This document shows, piece after piece, positions 29,450-43,040 of a stretch of DNA of 64,000 nucleotides. The stretch is from Tannerellaceae bacterium (GTDB lineage: Bacteria; Bacteroidota; Bacteroidia; Bacteroidales; Tannerellaceae): assembly GCA_031280435.1 (NCBI GenBank), contig JAITGS010000116.1, positions 1 through 64,000 of the forward strand, in the 5' to 3' direction. The translations under genes and the position numbers were made by a program. Under the pieces are notes generated by a model, which did not search any database, had not been told where the DNA came from, and was given only the letters and a program-made list of their open reading frames with translations. Numbering within the stretch: the first letter of the stretch is position 1; every line of letters starts with the position of its first letter.

Positions 29450-30241
29450 ATGAATTATCACGCAAACGACCGCGCCTCTGCCGAGGAACTCTTGCGGCAA
29501 GGCGACAATTACTATCGCAACGGGAAATATCCACAGGCGCTGGAATCGTATATGAAAGCCGACCAGGCTCACCCGGGAAACCCGGAAGTATACAACTTAA
29601 TTGGTATGACTTATACCATGTTGGGCCACTATCCACAGTCGGTTGCCTATTTCCGCAAAGTTTTACGCATAGATCCCAACAACATTTTCGCCCTATATAA
29701 TATGAGCCTCGCCTACTCCGGACAAGGACATTACCCGCAGGCTATACAGGCATTGCAAAAGATCCTGCAATGCCGGCCCGACAATGCCGCTGCATACAAC
29801 GGCCTGGGAAGGGTTTACGAAGACCAGGGAAGGCTTGACGATGCTGTGGAAGCATACCGGACGGCCGTTAAAATCAAACAGGATTTTGACATCGCCTATT
29901 ATAACCTCGGAAATGTTTACGACACAATGGGACTTTACGACAAGGCCATAAGGGCATATCAGCAGGCCATAAAAATCAATCCGGACAAGGCCGCACGGGC
30001 ATACAACAACCTGGGAAATGTATATTTCAACCGAGATGAAAACGACGAGGCTATTAATGCCTACCGACAGGCTGCGCAAATCGATCCCTACGATGTTATG
30101 GCACACATCAACATCGGGCACGTATACTCTAAGCTGCATGATTACAAGCGCGCCGCCGAAGCATACGACGCTGCCCTGCGCATCGATCCCTACTGCGCCG
30201 AAGCCGATGAGTTCCTGCAACTGACGCGGACAATGATGTGA
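29450..30241 (+). CDS. TPR repeat protein
   Basis: Seven or so TPR motifs (e.g. AIRAYQQAIKINPDKAARAYNNLGNVY). Confidence 0.88.
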   Translation: MNYHANDRASAEELLRQGDNYYRNGKYPQALESYMKADQAHPGNPEVYNLIGMTYTMLGHYPQSVAYFRKVLRIDPNNIFALYNMSLAYSGQGHYPQAIQALQKILQCRPDNAAAYNGLGRVYEDQGRLDDAVEAYRTAVKIKQDFDIAYYNLGNVYDTMGLYDKAIRAYQQAIKINPDKAARAYNNLGNVYFNRDENDEAINAYRQAAQIDPYDVMAHINIGHVYSKLHDYKRAAEAYDAALRIDPYCAEADEFLQLTRTMM

Positions 30242-30268
30242 TAAACCGCCGCCCTTCAGCCAAGCTCC

Positions 30269-31792
30269 ATGATACACATATTTACCGCCGGCCAGAGCCG
30301 GGACATTGATGCCCTCACGATAGCCCGCGAGCCTGTATCGCCAATCGACCTCGTGGAGCGCGCCGCCAAAGCCTTTGCCGCCGAGTTTGCCGACAGATTC
30401 GACTCCACCCGCAGGGTTATAGTCTTTGCCGGACAGGGTAACAACGGGGCCGACGCCCTCGCAATAGCGCGCATCCTTGCCGCCGAACACAACTTTGCCG
30501 TCGAAGCCTACCTGCTGAACCCCACCGGCAAGCTCTCCGCCGAATGTGAAACCAACCGCCGGCGAATCCTGCAAATCAACCGCCATATACTCATAGAAGT
30601 GACCGCCGGAAACAAGTTCTATCCGCCGGAGCTGGGAGAAGGCGACATTGTTGTAGACGGACTTTTCGGCTCCGGGCTGAACCGGCCGCTTGAGGGCGGC
30701 TACGTCTCTGTGGTGAAGTACATCAATGCCTCGGCTGCCACCGTCGTTTCGGTCGATATTCCGTCCGGCCTCTTCGGCGAAGACAACTCGGGCAATAACC
30801 CGGAGGCTATCATACGTTCGGACCTGACCCTGGCCTTCGGATGCCCCAGCTTGGTTTTCCTGCTGGCCGAATCTGCTCCGTACGTCAGGAAATGGAAGGT
30901 TCTCGACATAGGTTGGCAAGATGCCTCCGACACTGTTCAAACCGCCTTAAGGCTTATAGAGGAGGAGGATGCGGCCCGGCTGCTGCGCCCCCGGATGCGC
31001 TTTGCGCACAAGGGGAACTTCGGCCATGGCCTCTTAGTTGCAGGGAGCAGGGGCAAGATTGGAGCGGCCGTGCTTGCGGCCGGGGCATGCCTGCGGGCGG
31101 GAGCCGGACTGATTACGGTGCACCTCCCGGCCTGCGGCGAGACTGTTTTGCATACGGCTTTCCCCGAGGCTATGATTAGCCCGGATGATAAGGCCGGGCA
31201 CGTCGGCGCCTCGGAGATTGACGGGGCTGCCTTCTCGGCTATATGCGTCGGGCCCGGAATCGGCATGCATCCCGATACGGCTCAGGCGCTTGAGAGCCTG
31301 CTTGGAGGCAACCGACCTGTGGTGCTCGACGCCGATGCGCTTAACATCATAGCCGCGCACGGAGATCTGATGTCGCGCGTGCCGGCTCGCAGCATACTCA
31401 CGCCGCATCCCAAGGAATTCGATCGCCTCGCCGGCAGCGAGAGCAATAACGGCTACGAGCGCCTGCAAAAAGCTATGGCCTTTGCCGTTGAACACTCCGT
31501 TATACTGGTTCTGAAGGGAGCCTACACGGCTGTTTGCCTGCCCGACGGACAGGTACGATTCAACAGCAGCGGCAATCCCGGCATGGCCACCGCCGGAAGC
31601 GGCGACGTCCTGGCCGGACTGCTGTTAGGCTTGCTTTGCACGGGATACAGTCCTGAAGATGCAGCCACGCTCGGTGTGTTCCTGCACGGCATGGCCGGCG
31701 ACCTCGCAGCTGCATCTTCGGGCGAAGAAGCTATGATAGCTTCGGATATAATCAATCACATAGGGAAAGCCTTCAGGCTGCTGAAGAATTAG
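30269..31792 (+). CDS. nnr: Bifunctional NAD(P)H-hydrate epimerase/dehydratase
   Basis: [46 protein letters not shown]. Confidence 0.93.
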   Translation: MIHIFTAGQSRDIDALTIAREPVSPIDLVERAAKAFAAEFADRFDSTRRVIVFAGQGNNGADALAIARILAAEHNFAVEAYLLNPTGKLSAECETNRRRILQINRHILIEVTAGNKFYPPELGEGDIVVDGLFGSGLNRPLEGGYVSVVKYINASAATVVSVDIPSGLFGEDNSGNNPEAIIRSDLTLAFGCPSLVFLLAESAPYVRKWKVLDIGWQDASDTVQTALRLIEEEDAARLLRPRMRFAHKGNFGHGLLVAGSRGKIGAAVLAAGACLRAGAGLITVHLPACGETVLHTAFPEAMISPDDKAGHVGASEIDGAAFSAICVGPGIGMHPDTAQALESLLGGNRPVVLDADALNIIAAHGDLMSRVPARSILTPHPKEFDRLAGSESNNGYERLQKAMAFAVEHSVILVLKGAYTAVCLPDGQVRFNSSGNPGMATAGSGDVLAGLLLGLLCTGYSPEDAATLGVFLHGMAGDLAAASSGEEAMIASDIINHIGKAFRLLKN

Positions 31793-33093
31793 GCCTTCAG
31801 CACCAGCAGGCTGTAATTCTTCTTCCCCTTCTGCACCAGGATATATTTGTCGTTCAGTAGATAGGATGCATCAATGACCGCATCGCTATCGCTCAGCCTT
31901 TCCTTATTTATACTCAGGCCTCCGCTCTGAACCATCTTGCGCATCTCGCCTTTGGAGGGGAATACGGCCGCGCGCTCCGTGAGCAGCTCTATGGCCTTCA
32001 GCCCGCCTCCGAAAGTTGCAAGCGGAATCTCGAAGCGCGGAATACCGTCGAGCACCGACAGCAGGGTATCCTCATTAAGCCTTCGGAGAATGTCGGAAGT
32101 AGACGAGCCGAACAGAATTCCCGAAGCCTCTACCGCCGTTTCATAGTCGGCTGCCGAATGAACCATGACGGTTATCTCCTTTGCCAGCTGCTTCTGGAGC
32201 GGTCGGAGATGGGGCGCGGCGGCTTGCTCGGCCTCCAGCGCCTCTATGGTCGGGCGATCCAGGGCGGTGAAGATGCGAATGTAGCCGGCTGCATCGGCAT
32301 CGCTCACGTTGAGCCAGAACTGGTAGAACTTGTAGGGCGACGTATATCGCGGATCGAGCCACACGTTGCCCGCCTCCGTCTTACCGAACTTGGTGCCGTC
32401 GGCCTTGGTTATAAGCGGACAGACTAAGGCGAAAGCCTCGCCGCCTTCCATACGCCGGATGAGCTCCGAGCCCGTGGTGATATTGCCCCACTGGTCCGAT
32501 CCTCCCATCTGCAGCCGGCAGTTCTCGTGCCGGTAGAGGTGCAGGAAGTCGTATCCCTGGAGCAGCTGGTAGGAAAACTCCGTGAACGACATTCCGACGC
32601 TCGACTCGTTGCTCAGCCGCTTCTTCACCGAATCCTTAGCCATCATATAATTAACCGTAAGGTGCTTGCCGACGTCGCGGATAAAATTGAGGAAGGAATA
32701 GTTCTTCATCCAGTCGTAGTTGTTCACCATCTTGGCGGCATTGGGAGCGGCCGAATCGAAATCGAGGAACTTGGCGAGCTGCCGGCCTATACATTCCTGG
32801 TATCGCCTCAGGGTTTCCTCGTCGAGCAGGTTGCGCTCGGCCGACTTCATCGACGGATCGCCAATCATGCCCGTAGCTCCTCCGATAAGCGCAATCGGCC
32901 TGTGGCCCGCCCGCTGAAAATGCCTCAGCATCATCACGCCTACTAAGTGTCCTATGTGCAGCGAGTCGGCCGTGGGATCGAAACCTATGTAGGCCGACGT
33001 CATTCCCTTCAGTAAATACTCCTCCGTTCCGGGCATCATATCGTGAATCATGCCCCGCCATTTAAGCTCTTCTGTAAAATTAACTTGGTTCAT
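31789..33093 (-). CDS. tyrS: Tyrosyl-tRNA synthetase
   Basis: [49 protein letters not shown]. Confidence 0.96.
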   Translation of the reverse strand: MNQVNFTEELKWRGMIHDMMPGTEEYLLKGMTSAYIGFDPTADSLHIGHLVGVMMLRHFQRAGHRPIALIGGATGMIGDPSMKSAERNLLDEETLRRYQECIGRQLAKFLDFDSAAPNAAKMVNNYDWMKNYSFLNFIRDVGKHLTVNYMMAKDSVKKRLSNESSVGMSFTEFSYQLLQGYDFLHLYRHENCRLQMGGSDQWGNITTGSELIRRMEGGEAFALVCPLITKADGTKFGKTEAGNVWLDPRYTSPYKFYQFWLNVSDADAAGYIRIFTALDRPTIEALEAEQAAAPHLRPLQKQLAKEITVMVHSAADYETAVEASGILFGSSTSDILRRLNEDTLLSVLDGIPRFEIPLATFGGGLKAIELLTERAAVFPSKGEMRKMVQSGGLSINKERLSDSDAVIDASYLLNDKYILVQKGKKNYSLLVLKA

Positions 33094-33169
33094 TGTATAT
33101 AATTAAATAATTGTGCCGCGCAAAGATAAGGCTTAGCTGTTTAATTGAAAATCGAAGCTTTCCGGCCGC

Positions 33170-33612
33170 CGGAACTTCGCGGTTCCGGCTCCAAGATTCC
33201 TGACGGGAGGCCGGATACACGAATATCCGGCTCCAAGATTCCAGACGGGAGGCCGGATACACGAATATCCGCCTCCAAATTCTTTGCGGGACGCCGGATA
33301 CACGAATATCCGGCCCCAGGATTCCAGACGGGATGCCGGATACACGAATATCCGGCTCCAGGATTCCTGTCGGGAGGCCGGATACACGAATATCCGGCCC
33401 CAGGATTCCAGACGGGAGGCCGGATACACGAATATCCGGCTCCAGGATTCCTGTCGGGAGGCCGGATACACGAATATCCGGCTCCAGGATTCCTGACGGG
33501 AGGCCGGATACACGTGTATCCGGCTCCAAGATTCCTGACGGGACGCCGGATACACGAATATCCGGCTCCAAGATTCCTGGCGGGATGCCGGATACACGTG
33601 TATCCGCTGCCG
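33170..33612. repeat. Tandem array A5, 42-bp period (one 41-bp step), 10 cores CCGGATACACGAATATCCGG/CCGGATACACGTGTATCCGG
   Basis: CGGATACAC starts at 33212, 33254, 33295, 33337, 33379, 33421, 33463, 33505, 33547, 33589. Confidence 0.96.
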
Positions 33613-33722
33613 GATTTCTTCTTTCACACGATAAAAATGCCGGCAACAGGGGAGTTGTTGCCGGCAAATTGTAGGCTTGGCGGCCGCGAAGGTTCAAGCT
33701 TCCGGCTGCTGCTTGTGGGGGA

Positions 33723-36863
<3,141 letters not shown>

Positions 36864-36942
36864 TTACGATAATAGTGGATTTAATGTTACGGGGTCGATG
36901 CGGCAAAGATAACATATATAATATGTATCCCTCCGTCCCGCC

Positions 36943-38046
36943 TCAATCCGGATCCTGCTGCTCGTTGTGCAGATACATAAAGTGCTTTTCGGCCAGCACA
37001 TGCCTTGGGTCTATTTCCAGAGCCCTTTTGTAGGATTCGAGCGCCTGGGGGAAGTTGTGAATAGCATAGTATGAGTTTCCGGCAACAACGTGAGCTTCCA
37101 CAAGCCGCGGATTCAATTCCAGAGCCATTTCGCAGGCATGCAGCGCTTCCATATAATCCTTTTGGGCGAACATGGCATTGCCGAGTATGGCATAAAGTTT
37201 TTCGTCGTTCGGACTTAGTTCGAGGGCTCTCCGGCAAGTAGAGATAGCCGATTCATAGCGTTCGTCGGCTATGTATGCGTTAGCCTGAATGGCATAAATG
37301 TCGGGGTTATTTGCGTCCAGATGTATGGCCTGCCTGTATATTTCGACTGCCTGCGCGGCGTTTCCTTGCTGGAGATAAACATTGCCGAGCGCGGTATAAG
37401 CTTCGACGTAATCCGGCTGCAGCCTGATAGCCTGCTCAAGAGGTTTTACGGCCGATTGATAGTCCTGGCAAGCCACATAAGCAAGCCCAAGCATTAGCGA
37501 TGCTTCAACATGCCGGTCGTTGATTTGAATTGCTTTCTCCAGCATTTCGACGGCGCTTTTATTTAATCCATTCTTCAGATAAGCTTTCCCCAGATGATAG
37601 TATGCATCGTCGTTTTTGGGGTCGAATACAACGTTGAACTCGAAGTATTCAATGGCTTTTGCATAGTCGTTTTGCAGGAAATAAATTTCTCCGAGATGAT
37701 AGTAAGCGGCGCTGTAATGCGGATCAAGGCTAATCACCTGTTTGAAAGCCTCGATGGCCGGCGTAAAATCATTGCGCATGGCATAAAACTTGCCTTTCAG
37801 GAAGTATGCATCCGTGCGATTACTGTCCAACATTATAGCTTGTTCGATTACCTGAAGCGTTTTCTCGTCGTCGTTTTCGCGGGATGAATCCTCTTGGAAG
37901 GTTGAATTAAATCGGCTGGTGCCATCAACTGCAACGAGGCCGGGATGCCTGCGCTGGAGTACAATTTCGGTAAGCATAAATGCGATGATTCCAAGTATCG
38001 CAAATTCAAAAAACATCAATGCAAAAGTGTCCATATTTGTTATCAT
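36943..38046 (-). CDS. Membrane-anchored TPR protein
   Basis: N-terminal TM segment; about 8 TPR motifs. Confidence 0.85.
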   Translation of the reverse strand: MITNMDTFALMFFEFAILGIIAFMLTEIVLQRRHPGLVAVDGTSRFNSTFQEDSSRENDDEKTLQVIEQAIMLDSNRTDAYFLKGKFYAMRNDFTPAIEAFKQVISLDPHYSAAYYHLGEIYFLQNDYAKAIEYFEFNVVFDPKNDDAYYHLGKAYLKNGLNKSAVEMLEKAIQINDRHVEASLMLGLAYVACQDYQSAVKPLEQAIRLQPDYVEAYTALGNVYLQQGNAAQAVEIYRQAIHLDANNPDIYAIQANAYIADERYESAISTCRRALELSPNDEKLYAILGNAMFAQKDYMEALHACEMALELNPRLVEAHVVAGNSYYAIHNFPQALESYKRALEIDPRHVLAEKHFMYLHNEQQDPD

Positions 38047-38464
38047 TCTTTGGTTTTTGATTGAGGCCGCAAGTTATATATTTTCCGGTTAAATGCAGCA
38101 AGTTTCATAGCATTAATCTGAAAATTCCTACTGTTTGTCATTATGAATACCTGTGAAGATATAGGCAAACGGGATATTTCGACGGATTTGGCAGCAACCG
38201 CAGCTCATTTTCCTCCGGAAAAACGCACACATACTTCTCCTGATTGAAACATCTGCGGGGAGCAGTAAAGTCTGATATAAGGGCTCCCATTTCGGCTAAG
38301 GGCAGAGCATTTCTTCAGCCTTATTTGTTGCTGAACCCTGGCGGCATTTCCGGCTTTTTGAGGCATTATAAGCAGCTTCCGAAAACTAACAATGATAGCC
38401 TTTGCTGCCGGGGCAAGCTTTATTTTGCGGCTAATAGATCTTTCGGGAGGGCTTAAGCCCGGTC

Positions 38465-38817
38465 GCCAACATTGTCGAAAGCATGATCGAGCAAGTCGAT
38501 CGCGCCGCCAACATTGTCGAAAGCATGATCGAGCAAGTCGATCACGCCGCCAACATTGTCGAAAGCATGATCGAGCAAGTCGATCGCGCCGCCAACATTG
38601 TCGAAAGCTTGATCGAGCTGCTCGATCGCGCCGCCAACATTGTCGAAAGCTTGATCGAGCAAGTCGATCACGCCGCCAACATTGTCGAAAGCATGATCGA
38701 GCAAGTCGATCACGCCGCCAACATTGTCGAAAGCTTGATCGAGCTGCTCGATCGCGCCGCCAACATTGTTGAAAGCTTGATCGAGCTGCTCGATCGCGCC
38801 GCCAACATTGTCGAAAG
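38465..38817. repeat. Tandem array A6, exact 42-bp period, 8 full units, cores GATCGAGCAAGTCGATC/GATCGAGCTGCTCGATC
   Basis: ATTGTCGAAAGC at 38471 and every 42 bp to 38807. Confidence 0.96.
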
Positions 38818-38822
38818 CTCTC

Positions 38823-39656
38823 TCATCCCTCCGCCTTGGCCGCGTAGGTCCGGCGGTAGAGGAATGCGGCAAGCTCGTCGTCGTCCGCGATGGAGCTTAT
38901 GGTATCTGCAGAAATGGGTGCGCCAAGGTGAACGTTAGCGGTCTTGCCGTGCTTGTTGAACACTTCTGCGGGGATTCGGAGCGTGCGGATGCGCCAGCTT
39001 ATCTTGCCGAGAATATAGAAGAAGCAGGAGTTGCGGAAGTCGAAATAGACCGGGATTACAGGCGCATGCGACTTGCGAATCAGCCGAATCACGTTGCGCG
39101 TCCATGGCAGGTCGCGAACCTCTCTCATACGCTTATGCCCGAAGGAAATGGCGCCGGCCGGGAAAAATCCCATGGGATGGCCCTCGCTGAGGTGCTCGAG
39201 CGAGGCGCGGATGCCGTTAACGTTGCGTATGTCGGGGCCCTGATTGCCGGAATTGGGATTAACGGAAATGAAATTGTCCTTCATGGCCCATATATTCGAC
39301 AGCAGGCCGTTGACCATTACTCGGAAATCCGGGCGCCTTGAAGCAAATATGTCGATCAGGATAATACCGTCGAGCGAGCCGATCGGATGATTGGAAACGG
39401 TCACGAACGAGCCTGCGGGCAATTCGTCGAGATACCCGGCATTATGTATTTTGTATGAAACCTCTATTAAAGGATCGCTAAGCAGAGCCGATGTAAATTC
39501 CGCACCTTTCAGATGACAACTGTTGGCATGAACCCGGTTTACTTTGTCTACACTCAAGAATCTAATAATCGCATTTCCCACATAAACGCCCATCTTGCTT
39601 TTGAACAGAGGTGAAAAATCCTGCAAGAAGGTTATATCTAAAACATCTGTCTTCAT
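38823..39656 (-). CDS. Lysophospholipid acyltransferase-like protein
   Basis: SFVTVSNHPIGSLDGIILIDIFASRRPDFRVMVNG (NHxxxxD-type), GFFPAGAIS. Confidence 0.8.
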   Translation of the reverse strand: MKTDVLDITFLQDFSPLFKSKMGVYVGNAIIRFLSVDKVNRVHANSCHLKGAEFTSALLSDPLIEVSYKIHNAGYLDELPAGSFVTVSNHPIGSLDGIILIDIFASRRPDFRVMVNGLLSNIWAMKDNFISVNPNSGNQGPDIRNVNGIRASLEHLSEGHPMGFFPAGAISFGHKRMREVRDLPWTRNVIRLIRKSHAPVIPVYFDFRNSCFFYILGKISWRIRTLRIPAEVFNKHGKTANVHLGAPISADTISSIADDDELAAFLYRRTYAAKAEG

Positions 39657-39665
39657 GCCGCAAAA

Positions 39666-40544
39666 TTATGCAATTTTTGCACACATGCGTTCATGTTTAT
39701 TAATAGCCGTTATTAAAACGATGTTAAGAATTATAGTCTCATATAGCAAGTACATCCATACGTAGTCCGACAAAACGATGGCAAACAGCGCTATGCTCCG
39801 CCCGTTAAATGTCATCAGGTCGATTACCCTCATAATCTTCTTGCTTTGCTTGCGGAACGTGAGCCGTATGTTGTTCGGAATATCTTCGCCGTAACGTTGC
39901 CGGAGAGTTCTCAGCATAGTTTGCAGCTGCGGAGTAACCGACTCCTGGAGTTTTGTATAGTATTTATAGGCCTCGTAAAATAGCCTCTGCAAGCCGAAGC
40001 CGGTTGCAGCGCCGGAACGTTTCACCTGCTCCGCCGACTGAAAGTCCGTGCCTTTCTCGCCGCCTATAAAGAAAAGGTGCAGGGTTTTATAATAGTCCGT
40101 CACGTTGGACTGTACAAGGTGCGACAATCCGGAAATGACGGCGGGTAAGAAAAACCAGTAACTGCCGTATTGCAACGACAGCCGCATCGCAAGCCCCACG
40201 TATATGGCGATGAACCATATATCGCCCGCCACGCCGTCGAGGATGCGCCCCAGCGTCGTTTTCTTTCCCGTTAGCCGTGCAAGCTGTCCGTCGACGCAGT
40301 CGAGTATGTTGGCAATTACCAGCACCAGAATCCCCCACATATTGCTTATCCTGTCGGGCATATAAAAGAAATATCCCGCCGATGCGCCTACGAATATGGA
40401 AACAACCGTCACCACATTAGGCGTTACTCCCAAAGGCTGCAACATCCGCGTAACAACATAGCCGATAGGACGATAAAACATCAAGTCTATGATATTCTCC
40501 GTTTCTACGGATTTGAGCGAAGCTATATATCCCGACGATTTCAT
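39666..40544 (-). CDS. CDP-alcohol phosphatidyltransferase
   Basis: DCVDGQLARLTGKKTTLGRILDGVAGD signature, multiple TM helices. Confidence 0.85.
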   Translation of the reverse strand: MKSSGYIASLKSVETENIIDLMFYRPIGYVVTRMLQPLGVTPNVVTVVSIFVGASAGYFFYMPDRISNMWGILVLVIANILDCVDGQLARLTGKKTTLGRILDGVAGDIWFIAIYVGLAMRLSLQYGSYWFFLPAVISGLSHLVQSNVTDYYKTLHLFFIGGEKGTDFQSAEQVKRSGAATGFGLQRLFYEAYKYYTKLQESVTPQLQTMLRTLRQRYGEDIPNNIRLTFRKQSKKIMRVIDLMTFNGRSIALFAIVLSDYVWMYLLYETIILNIVLITAINKHERMCAKIA

Positions 40545-40550
40545 CCCTTT

Positions 40551-41297
40551 TCAGCGATATGAATAACCTCCGTCGGCAGGAATGACGGAGCCGTTAAGAT
40601 ATGGATGCTCAATGGCCGTGAGATAGAGCTCTGCAATTTCCTCGGGACTGCAAAAGCGCCGGAGGGCAATTTTATCGGCTATACTTGCCCGCAGAGCTTC
40701 CGGCTTGCTTTTCTGCCAATCGGTATCCACAAATCCGGGAGCGATGGCATTCACTCTAATCTTGTAGGGCGCAAGAAACTTTACGAGATTTTGCGTCAGG
40801 GCGTGAACCGCACTCTTGCCGACCCCGTAGGCCAGCGATACCGAATGAGGATGCACTCCCATAGACGAGCCCGTGAAGACCACACTTCCGCCGTGCCGCA
40901 GCAGCTCCTCGGCCAGCATCCGCTGCAACAAAAAGACCGGGAAATGGACATTGCCGAAGAAGACCCTCTCCCATTCCGCCGGACAAATCGTTTCGAAGGG
41001 CTCGCGATAAGTCAGCCCGGCATTGAATATCACGGCGTCAACCGTCCATGCCATCTCCCGCAAAGCGGCTGTAATCTTGCCGACGCTTTCCGGTGCTCCC
41101 ACATCTGCCCGGAGCAGTGCAACCTCAGCCGCAGATGCATCGAGCAATTTCTGTCGGGCGACGGCCGCCGCAGACTCGTCGGTTGCATACGTGAGCAGCA
41201 AATCGTAGCCCGCACGCGCCATAACCGAGGCCACGGCCAGTCCTATGCCCTTCGTTCCGCCTGTAATAAGAATATGTTTCCTTCCGCTATTATTCAT
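40551..41297 (-). CDS. SDR family oxidoreductase
   Basis: ITGGTKGIGLAVASVMARAG; SLAYGVGKSAVHALTQNL; RVNAIAPGFVDTD. Confidence 0.88.
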   Translation of the reverse strand: MNNSGRKHILITGGTKGIGLAVASVMARAGYDLLLTYATDESAAAVARQKLLDASAAEVALLRADVGAPESVGKITAALREMAWTVDAVIFNAGLTYREPFETICPAEWERVFFGNVHFPVFLLQRMLAEELLRHGGSVVFTGSSMGVHPHSVSLAYGVGKSAVHALTQNLVKFLAPYKIRVNAIAPGFVDTDWQKSKPEALRASIADKIALRRFCSPEEIAELYLTAIEHPYLNGSVIPADGGYSYR

Positions 41298-41760
41298 TTT
41301 GCTTGTTTATAGGACCAAATGTGGGCTTCTCCTTCCGCCGCAGAGATAGTTGCTCCTCATAAGAATCGTGTATTGTTTTCCTCAGGTTTGATGATGAAAC
41401 CCCTGTTCCGTACGGAAAATAAAAGACCTTCACCCCGAGGGGCTCCAGATAATCGTACTTTTTATACCAGTCGTCGCCCACAACGAAGGCGTCAATGTTC
41501 AGTTTCTTCACCAAATCCGTATGATCAAGCGAATGTTGAGGTATCACGATGTCGGGAGTTTTCAGCGCTTCAATAATCTGGAGGCGCTCGTGAAAAGGAA
41601 TAATCGGCTTCGGCTTGTACGAGGCAACGAGCTCATCAGTGCTCACTCCCACGATTAGAATGTCGGCCAGACTGCGGGCATAATTAATCATCCTCAAATG
41701 ATTATAATGAAACATATCAAATGTGCCCGATGTATATACTATGGTTTTCTCTTTAAACAT
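41290..41760 (-). CDS. Cytidylyltransferase-like protein (glycerol-3-phosphate cytidylyltransferase/TagD type)
   Basis: YTSGTFDMFHYNHLRMINYARSLADILIVGVSTDE...GDDWYKKYD; start placed at 41760. Confidence 0.85.
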   Translation of the reverse strand: MFKEKTIVYTSGTFDMFHYNHLRMINYARSLADILIVGVSTDELVASYKPKPIIPFHERLQIIEALKTPDIVIPQHSLDHTDLVKKLNIDAFVVGDDWYKKYDYLEPLGVKVFYFPYGTGVSSSNLRKTIHDSYEEQLSLRRKEKPTFGPINKQNE

Positions 41761-41952
41761 GTAAAGCTTTATTTTTTTGTTGCTTGCAAACATACGCAAA
41801 ATTGAATTACAATTCACGAATCATTTCTTAATTGTTTTTAGATATGGCCTTCACTTCGGTTCCATGGCGTGGTTCAAAAGCCTGTCCCGAAAAAAGTCAG
41901 CGCTCTGTAACCCTATAAAATGTGTCAAAAGGAATTTCCGCCTGCCCAAACA

Positions 41953-42116
41953 GGTCATTCCCGCGAAGGCGGGAATCTCCGATCGAGAGCTGGGACGATT
42001 GTATGTGTTTTTATATGATACAAATACATTCGTCCCGTTTTTCGATCGGAGATTGACTGCGTCGATTCTCGCAAGCTTAAAGCTTGCTTCGAATTCCCGC
42101 CTTCGCGGGAATGACC
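41953..42116. repeat. Nested inverted-repeat element
   Basis: Perfect 24-bp arms GGTCATTCCCGCGAAGGCGGGAAT / ATTCCCGCCTTCGCGGGAATGACC enclosing CTCCGATCGA/TCGATCGGAG and GGGACGA/TCGTCCC arms. Confidence 0.85.
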
Positions 42117-42178
42117 TATTGTTCGAGCGTGAAGGGCTTTTGACACCCCTACGGGGCCTGGGCCTTGCAGGCGATGCA

Positions 42179-42873
42179 TCAAAAGCCCTTCACTGTGAGT
42201 TATCGGCAGGCCCGAAAAAACGATTTGGCCCCACCGATAAACTCATTTGAGCCCCAAAAAAGTTTTGGAGCCACCGATAAACTCATTTGAGCCCCAAAAA
42301 ACGATTTGGCCCCACCGATAAACTCATTTGAGCCCCAAAAAAGTTTTGGCTCCACCGATAAACTCAGTTGAGCCTGGAAAAAGTTCTGGGCCCACCGATA
42401 AACTCGGTTGAGCCCAAAAAAACGATTTGGAGCCACCGATAAACTAGGTTGAGGCAAAAAAAACGATTTGGAGCCACCGATAAACTAGGTTGAGGCAAAA
42501 CAGGCCTTTTCGGGGCAATTTGAGCTTATCGGTGATGATAAAAAAGAGTTTTGAGAGGAAATCGGTCTCTCATTCGCCCCAAAAAATTTTTTTTGCGACA
42601 ATGTGGCAGCCCGTTTTGCCTCAAAAAACTTTTTTGAGGACAATGTGACATATCATTTCTTCCAAAAAAATGATTTTGCCTCAATCTAGTTTATCGGTGG
42701 CTCCAAATCGTTTTTTTGGGCCTACCGATAAACTCAGTTGAGCCCCGGAAAAAAATTTGGGCCCACCGATAAACTCAGTTGAGCCCAGGAAAAGTTTTGG
42801 GCTCACCGATAAACTCACTTGAGGCGGAAAAAAGTTTTGGGCTCACCGATAAATCACAGTGAAGGGCTTTTGA
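42179..42873. repeat. Array A7 (40-41 bp period, ACCGATAAACTCAnTTGAGCCC) bounded by 28-bp terminal inverted repeats
   Basis: TCAAAAGCCCTTCACTGTGAGTTATCGG (42179) versus its inverted 27/28 match at 42846..42873. Confidence 0.85.
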
Positions 42874-43028
42874 CATATTCAGCCCCTTATTTGGGCAGGC
42901 GGGAGTGATTTTTTGAACACGTTCTGCTTGGGCAGGCGGCAACTCCTTTTTGCAGGGCGCTACATATATATATATGTGTGCCGCGATTGGCTTGCGCCTC
43001 CGATGCTCATTTAGCCGTTCGTTATTTC

Positions 43029-43036
43029 TATTTTTG
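43029..43036 (+). promoter_or_regulatory. Bacteroidota -7 element TATTTTTG
   Basis: TAnnTTTG 4 bp upstream of the 43041 ATG. Confidence 0.4.
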
Positions 43037-43040
43037 CCTC

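Noticed and set aside
29693-30940. 415-aa minus-strand ORF spanning the TPR and nnr genes
   Set aside because: Spans two real plus-strand genes; no recognisable domain
38392-38938. ORFs of 126, 139 and 151 aa in array A6
   Set aside because: Same artefact of a 42-bp stop-free repeat
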